From NCBI GenBank assembly GCA_035430965.1, contig DAOMHQ010000048.1, forward strand, positions 1-26,718: a stretch of DNA of 26,718 nt. Direction: 5' to 3'. The stretch is from JAKPRU01 sp029568995 (GTDB lineage Bacteria; Hinthialibacterota; Hinthialibacteria; Hinthialibacterales; JAKPRU01). This document shows positions 22,776-26,718 of the stretch, in pieces (the first letter of the stretch is position 1; each line of letters opens with the position of its first letter). The notes under the pieces are model-generated. The model was not told the origin of the DNA and ran no database searches. It saw only the letters and a list, made by a program, of their open reading frames with translations. Both the position numbers and the translations under genes were made by a program.

Positions 22776-24182
22776 ATGATCCAGCCCATTCAGTCCCGCA
22801 TCTCTATCCGAGCGATTCTTCATGCGGCCCTTTTTTCATTCTGTATGATGCTGATTTATTGGTTCTTTCGGGAAATTGTACCGACAGCCGATGGGGATCG
22901 GATCTGGCGGATGGTCGAAGGGGGAGTCTGGTTCTACCGTCGTTCGCTTCTGGCGCAAGCCATGGCAAGGGCCATTTATGTCCTCACCTCTCCTTTCGGA
23001 TGGAATGGAATAGATGCGCTTCATCTTTATTCCGTTCTATCCGGCGGATTCTTCGTTTTTTTCTCTGTGCTCATGGCATGTGTATTGCCGTATTCAAGCC
23101 GCTGGCCTCTTTTTCTGATTCTGACTGCCGGATTCGGGCGTATCTTCTGCGGGCATATCGAATACTATGCTCTGGTCGCGGCGATGACGGCGCTGTACCT
23201 GCTTGTCGGATCTCTTGTCCTTCAAAAGCGGGTATCTTTCGTCTGGGCTGCGTTGGCCTACAGTCTCCTATGTTGGACGCATCTCATGGGGCTGTTCCTG
23301 TTTCCAAGTCTTCTGGTTTTATGGGTGATCACCGGGGGGAAGAGAAGCGCCATGCGGGATCTGGCGCTCGGCCTGATTTCTTTGGGTCTGATTTTCGTTT
23401 TTCTCCATTGTGCGCACTGGCTGGGGGTGAACCTTCACGGTCAGCTGTATGGACAGCACCTGCTTCGTCTGTTCGATGTCGGGGATACGGGCATGTATTA
23501 CCCGCTGTTCTCCGTGCGTCATTTTCAAGAATGGGGGCGAATCCAGATCGCATGTGGCGCGATGTTCTGGCCGCTTCTGTTCATCGCACTATCGAGACGG
23601 AATATCGTTCTGGTTGTACGGGACCGTTACCTTTTATTCTTTGCTTCGGTATGGCTCCTGTACCAGGGATACAGCCTGGTGTGGCATATAGACCTGGGGC
23701 CGGAGAATGACTGGGATCTTTTTGCGGCGGGGTTTGTCCCGATGGCCTGGCTGGTCGGCATTCTGTTGCACCTTCGGCGTTCTTCCCGTCCGATCTCGCT
23801 GGTCCTGATTGGGGCCGTCCTGGTTTCATTTCTGCCGGTGATCGGCAGCGCCGTGGATCACGCGAGGATCGGGATGCGCGGGAAAGGGAATGTCCACATT
23901 TACGGATGGGAGGAGACTCCGGTGGAGATCTATTTCAGTGGGCGTCCGGTCGGCAGGGAAATCCGGGGTGTCCTGATGGGCGAACATGAATTGCGTGTTC
24001 TCGCCAAGGAAAGGAAAAGCATACACCGGCAGATGGTCGGAGTCGCCCCGAATATCACCGTTCGTGTTGTGTTGCCTCCCCTTGCTGCCGGTCAGGACAG
24101 TCTCAGATTGCCACAAGCCGTGCCAGACGAGGCAGGTTCGTTACGTCCCCCAGTACAATCAGAGCCGCCCCTTCTTCAATGA
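22776..24182 (+). CDS. Polytopic GT-C-like membrane protein with PEGA-like C-terminal domain
   Basis: 468 residues from the ATG at 22776; a longer frame overlaps the STAS gene and has no ribosome binding site. About ten hydrophobic helices follow (e.g. AILHAALFSFCMMLIYWFF, SVLSGGFFVFFSVLMACVL, LFLFPSLLVLWVI). The first extracytoplasmic loop REIVPTADGDRIWRMVEGG contains acidic residues in the place where GT-C enzymes keep their catalytic Asp. GHIEYYALVAAMTALYLLVG and DLGPENDWDLFAAGF also recall GT-C/GT39 or O-antigen-ligase-like membrane enzymes. Residues of about 385-440 (PVEIYFSGRPVGREIRGVL, GEHELRVLAKERKSI) look like a PEGA domain, a periplasmic wall-binding sandwich. The last 80 bp overlap the convergent RCK gene. 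The enzymatic role is inferred, not shown. Confidence 0.75.
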   Translation: MIQPIQSRISIRAILHAALFSFCMMLIYWFFREIVPTADGDRIWRMVEGGVWFYRRSLLAQAMARAIYVLTSPFGWNGIDALHLYSVLSGGFFVFFSVLMACVLPYSSRWPLFLILTAGFGRIFCGHIEYYALVAAMTALYLLVGSLVLQKRVSFVWAALAYSLLCWTHLMGLFLFPSLLVLWVITGGKRSAMRDLALGLISLGLIFVFLHCAHWLGVNLHGQLYGQHLLRLFDVGDTGMYYPLFSVRHFQEWGRIQIACGAMFWPLLFIALSRRNIVLVVRDRYLLFFASVWLLYQGYSLVWHIDLGPENDWDLFAAGFVPMAWLVGILLHLRRSSRPISLVLIGAVLVSFLPVIGSAVDHARIGMRGKGNVHIYGWEETPVEIYFSGRPVGREIRGVLMGEHELRVLAKERKSIHRQMVGVAPNITVRVVLPPLAAGQDSLRLPQAVPDEAGSLRPPVQSEPPLLQ

Positions 24183-24849
24183 GGGAATCCCCTCTGGGTG
24201 CGTATTGAAAACTGCCATTTCCGGGTTGCCGAATAGCCACCACCACCAAATCGGTGTGCTCGACTATTCGGGCATCGCCCAGGGTTTTTCCGGCCAGCGG
24301 AGATCCCTGCGGAACCACGACCTCTTCAATGCGTAGTGTTTTCTGTTTATCGCGCAGCATCAGATCCAGGAACGATACGACTGCCGGGCGGATCATCTCG
24401 GAGGCCATGCGTAATCCGCCAATGAAATTCGGGGTTACGACACTGTCTGCCCCCGCGCGAATCAGCTTACTATTTGCCTTGGTATCCACTCCCCTGGCCA
24501 CAATACGGATCTTGGGATTGATCTGTTTGGCGGTGATGATAAGAAGAATGTTGTCCTTGTCGGTCGGCAATCCCGCGATTAAGCCTGCCGCCCGTTCGAT
24601 CCCCGCCTGGCGCAGAATATCGTCATCCGTCGCATCGCCGTGGATTACCGCGAGATTCTCATATTCTTTCAAGTTCTGCACAGTTTCCTCGTGTGTGTCG
24701 ATCACGACCATGGGGCGAAGCGTCCGGTGAAGCTCGTTCACGATATGAATTCCTGTCATACCGGCCCCGCAGATAATGAAGTGGTTCTCGAGTTTATTGA
24801 TCATTTTCTGAAGACGCCTCCTCCACATCACGTCCTGGAGTTCACCCTC
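24103..24849 (-). CDS. RCK/TrkA-N domain protein, probably the C-terminal half of a potassium channel (cut by the gap)
   Basis: About 249 residues are visible. The frame stays open into the N-gap (visible N-terminus EGELQDVMWRRRLQKMINKL), so the GTG at 24831 is unlikely to be the real start. An RCK_N Rossmann domain starts HFIICGAGMTG (GxGxxG), with the VVIDTHEE acidic strand end and GDATDDDILRQAGIERAAG. The RCK_C domain follows (RIEEVVVPQGSPLAGKTLGD ... GAALIVLGDVTNLPRL). An 'EG.L...RRR..K.I.KL..H.I.CG' junction is what follows TM2 in Kch/MthK-type channels, so I predict a two-helix pore domain lies in the gap. RCK domains gate the channel in response to nucleotide or calcium. A Ktr/TrkA subunit is the alternative if no TM part exists. 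Confidence 0.85.
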   Translation of the reverse strand, partial: EGELQDVMWRRRLQKMINKLENHFIICGAGMTGIHIVNELHRTLRPMVVIDTHEETVQNLKEYENLAVIHGDATDDDILRQAGIERAAGLIAGLPTDKDNILLIITAKQINPKIRIVARGVDTKANSKLIRAGADSVVTPNFIGGLRMASEMIRPAVVSFLDLMLRDKQKTLRIEEVVVPQGSPLAGKTLGDARIVEHTDLVVVAIRQPGNGSFQYAPRGDSLIEEGAALIVLGDVTNLPRLARLVAI

Positions 24850-24949
24850 NNNNNNNNNNNNNNNNNNNNNNNNNNNNNNNNNNNNNNNNNNNNNNNNNNN
24901 NNNNNNNNNNNNNNNNNNNNNNNNNNNNNNNNNNNNNNNNNNNNNNNNN
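24850..24949. other. Assembly gap of 100 N
   Basis: Exactly one hundred Ns, the usual placeholder for a scaffold gap of unknown length. The true distance between the RCK gene and the coiled-coil genes is therefore unknown. The 142 bp after the gap (24950-25091) hold no recognisable gene. Confidence 0.97.
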
Positions 24950-25091
24950 CTGTGGAATGGGGATTCTACACGAGTTCTCTTCGGGAATCGACCGGGGAAG
25001 GCATTTTGAGGATAAAATGCAAAGAACGAATGTCCTGCTTCCGGTTGTGGTCTTTCTGGTAGCGGAAGGAAGGACTTCCGGATGAGGAAGG

Positions 25092-26165
25092 TTATCGCCT
25101 TCGGTCCACCGTTGCCATTCGACGGGATGCCGCTTTTGGCTTATCTTCTTGACCGGATTCGGAATTTCCTTGCTGCGGCTCGGCGGTTCTCTCGACATCA
25201 TCCGGCTCTGCGGGTTCCTCCTGAACCACATTCTGGATGACGTGGGAAATGACCGATTCCACTTCCTTTTCCTGAATTTCAATCACCTGTAATCCCTTCG
25301 AGACCGCTTTCAATTCGCTTTGCCGTGCTTTCAGATCATCCATGCAGGTGACGATTTCCTCTTTTCGTTCCCCTTTGATCGCTTCTTCCACCGGCAATCC
25401 ACGGCAGAGAACTCCCAACCGGGCGCGCCCCTTTTCCAGTAACCCCTCCAACATCCCTGCGCGCTGGGCCGCGAGGTATTTCTGGTTGCTCAGAATCGTC
25501 TTCTTGTTCTTCTGGAGATCGAGCCGGTGGCCGTACACGACGTTCGTATCGGAGGCCAATCCCCGGCTCAAGAAGAGGTATCGCTTTCGAAGTGTCACCA
25601 ACTCCTGCGCCAGGTACGCCGCTTCTTCACCCTTGCCAGTGCGCTGCAGATTCAACAGGCGCCCCATCTTTCCTTCAAACTCATCGAAAATCGGATTGCT
25701 TCTCCGATAATCCTGAATCCGTCTTTCGATTTCCTTCAAGCGACCGACGGTCGTGTTGATGCGGCGTTCCAGTTGGATGAATATCGGGCGAATGCGTTTC
25801 ACTTCATTCGGATCGACCGCCCCTTCTTTGGCATAGCGATCCAGCATTTCCATGCCCAGCGCGATCATGGCTCTTAATTCGACATGGAGGATTCTGGTTT
25901 CGCCTTTCAAGGCGCGTTCGACACTGTTCCGCAGACGGTCGTCTTCGGACTCCGTGTCGGAAGCGAGAAGAGTGTCCGCTTCCTCCGCCGTCATCCAAAC
26001 CACTTCGTTCCCGCGCACAACACGAATCAGATCGTTCGGCGACGTTTTTTTCCGGGCTGCTTCCTGTTGAACCAGGTTCTCGATCAGTCGCTGAAGCTGT
26101 TCGAATCCCAGGTCATCGGTTCCCGCGTCGGGGATTTTGCTGAATGATTGCCCTGATAGTTGCAT
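25092..26165 (-). CDS. Unrecognised 357-residue coiled-coil protein (paralogue A)
   Basis: No family recognised. It is cytoplasmic, helical and charged, with no signal peptide. Residues 1-60 include a short folded-looking segment (DLIRVVRGNEVVWMTAEEAD); the rest is coiled coil, e.g. KRIRPIFIQLERRINTTVGR, LAQELVTLRKRYLFLSRG and LQKNKKTILSNQKYLAAQ. A QEKEVESVISHVIQNV segment lies near residue 300, then a disordered Pro/Glu/Gln linker, then the end ASRRMATVDRRR. Both the QEKE block and the RMAT end recur in the adjacent gene at 26257. GGAGAGG lies 5-6 bases before the ATG. The gap of 91 bp to the upstream paralogue and the shared strand suggest an operon. Confidence 0.8.
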   Translation of the reverse strand: MQLSGQSFSKIPDAGTDDLGFEQLQRLIENLVQQEAARKKTSPNDLIRVVRGNEVVWMTAEEADTLLASDTESEDDRLRNSVERALKGETRILHVELRAMIALGMEMLDRYAKEGAVDPNEVKRIRPIFIQLERRINTTVGRLKEIERRIQDYRRSNPIFDEFEGKMGRLLNLQRTGKGEEAAYLAQELVTLRKRYLFLSRGLASDTNVVYGHRLDLQKNKKTILSNQKYLAAQRAGMLEGLLEKGRARLGVLCRGLPVEEAIKGERKEEIVTCMDDLKARQSELKAVSKGLQVIEIQEKEVESVISHVIQNVVQEEPAEPDDVERTAEPQQGNSESGQEDKPKAASRRMATVDRRR

Positions 26166-26256
26166 GAATACCTCTCCGTTCCAGGCATGAGTCCGTTCCG
26201 CACATGCCCTTTCTGGATTCGGTGTTTTACAGGCTCAACCGCATTTCATTACAGGT

Positions 26257-26718
26257 TTATTGATGCCGCTCGGTTGTGGCCATACGGCCTCGTCCTTCCG
26301 TCTTGGGCCTCTCAATCGGCTTTGTCGGCTGGGACCTTCGGCGCTGCTCGATGTCTTTTACCTGCGCCTGCACGTCGATGGCCAATTCCTGATCTTTCAG
26401 CACATTTGTGGCAATGTGCTCGATAACCATTTGCGCCTCTTTTTCCTGCTTTTCCAGAACCTTGTTTTCTGTCTGGACGGCGGCCAACTGATGGTTTGCC
26501 TCCTGGATTTCATGGTCCGCCAGAAGGAGTTCCTCTTTTGCCCGCAGAGCGATTTCCGCCTGGGTGGGATCGGTGGCCTCGGTCATTTCAGCCCGATTGA
26601 TCTGATCCTCAATGGTCTCCATCTTGGTCTGCAGCTGATCGATTCTCAGCCCGATGGCACCTTCCTTTTTCTGACAGAGGTTCTGTTGCAGATTGAGGGT
26701 CTTTTTTCGAGTTTTTTG
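26257..26718 (-). CDS. Coiled-coil protein (paralogue B), 5' end beyond the window
   Basis: The frame is open from the right window edge to the stop at 26257 (153 residues visible). The ATG at 26622 is internal, because 32 in-frame codons of matching character precede it (RKKTLNLQQNLCQKKEGAIG). The whole visible part is predicted coiled coil (ALRAKEELLLADHEIQEAN, LAAVQTENKVLEKQEKEAQ). It shares with the downstream protein the blocks KKT...NxxxL..., QEKE-x3-VI-x-H-x3-NV and a C-terminal GRMATTERHQ after a Pro/Lys/Arg-rich linker. These are clearly paralogues. Function is unknown. Confidence 0.75.
   Translation of the reverse strand, partial: QKTRKKTLNLQQNLCQKKEGAIGLRIDQLQTKMETIEDQINRAEMTEATDPTQAEIALRAKEELLLADHEIQEANHQLAAVQTENKVLEKQEKEAQMVIEHIATNVLKDQELAIDVQAQVKDIEQRRRSQPTKPIERPKTEGRGRMATTERHQ

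Noticed and set aside
24842..25282. Open frames that read through the N-gap on both strands
   Set aside because: Their continuity is an artefact of untranslated Ns; neither side shows coding character in those frames.

Overview
The window is a stretch of draft genome (a 100-N scaffold gap lies at 24850-24949) of roughly middling GC content from a Gram-negative, free-living bacterium. An LptE-type lipoprotein implies an LPS-bearing outer membrane, and argG, holA and mnmA are ordinary chromosomal genes. The phylum cannot be fixed from the sequence. Many large exported beta-sandwich proteins, small Lys/Glu-rich proteins and dispersed GC-rich palindromes would fit an uncultured group such as Sumerlaeota, Hydrogenedentota, Omnitrophota or another PVC/FCB-like lineage (inference). 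No phage, transposase, CRISPR, rRNA or tRNA was recognised.

Layout. 1-2315: 3' part of a secreted protein of repeated carboxypeptidase-regulatory-like domains. 2390-4626 (minus): an FG-GAP/VCBS propeller protein followed by a DUF1593 nucleoside-hydrolase-like exported protein. 4777-5802 (minus): mnmA, with dispersed repeats touching both ends. 5930-8953 (plus): an exported LacZ-like GH2 protein whose catalytic nucleophile position is Ala. 9132-11012 (minus): a B12-binding radical SAM protein with a long C-terminal helical tail. 11340-12227 (minus): an unrecognised 295-residue protein. 12228-12907: a 680-bp divergent intergenic region. 12908-15687 (plus): argG, lptE, holA. 15796-19089: a very large signal-anchored surface protein (two SbsA-like Ig domains, Asp-box propeller, Ig-like repeats, one C-terminal TM, acidic tail). 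19142-21748: a GT4 glycosyltransferase and a Wzx-like flippase. 21750-22237 (minus): two translationally coupled small charged proteins. 22427-24182 (plus): a STAS-domain protein and a polytopic GT-C-like membrane protein with a PEGA-like tail. 24103-24849 (minus): an RCK/TrkA-N protein that runs into the gap and is probably the cytosolic half of a potassium channel. 25092-26718 (minus): two tandem coiled-coil paralogues, the second cut by the window edge.

How the genes fit together. Two themes stand out: exported or surface sugar-related proteins (GH2, DUF1593, FG-GAP, Asp-box protein, regulatory-like domains) and envelope glycan or LPS work (LptE, GT4, flippase, GT-C). The best candidates for something undescribed are the coiled-coil paralogue pair with a shared C-terminal RMAT motif, the nucleophile-less GH2, and the pattern of dispersed palindromes placed directly beside start and stop codons.
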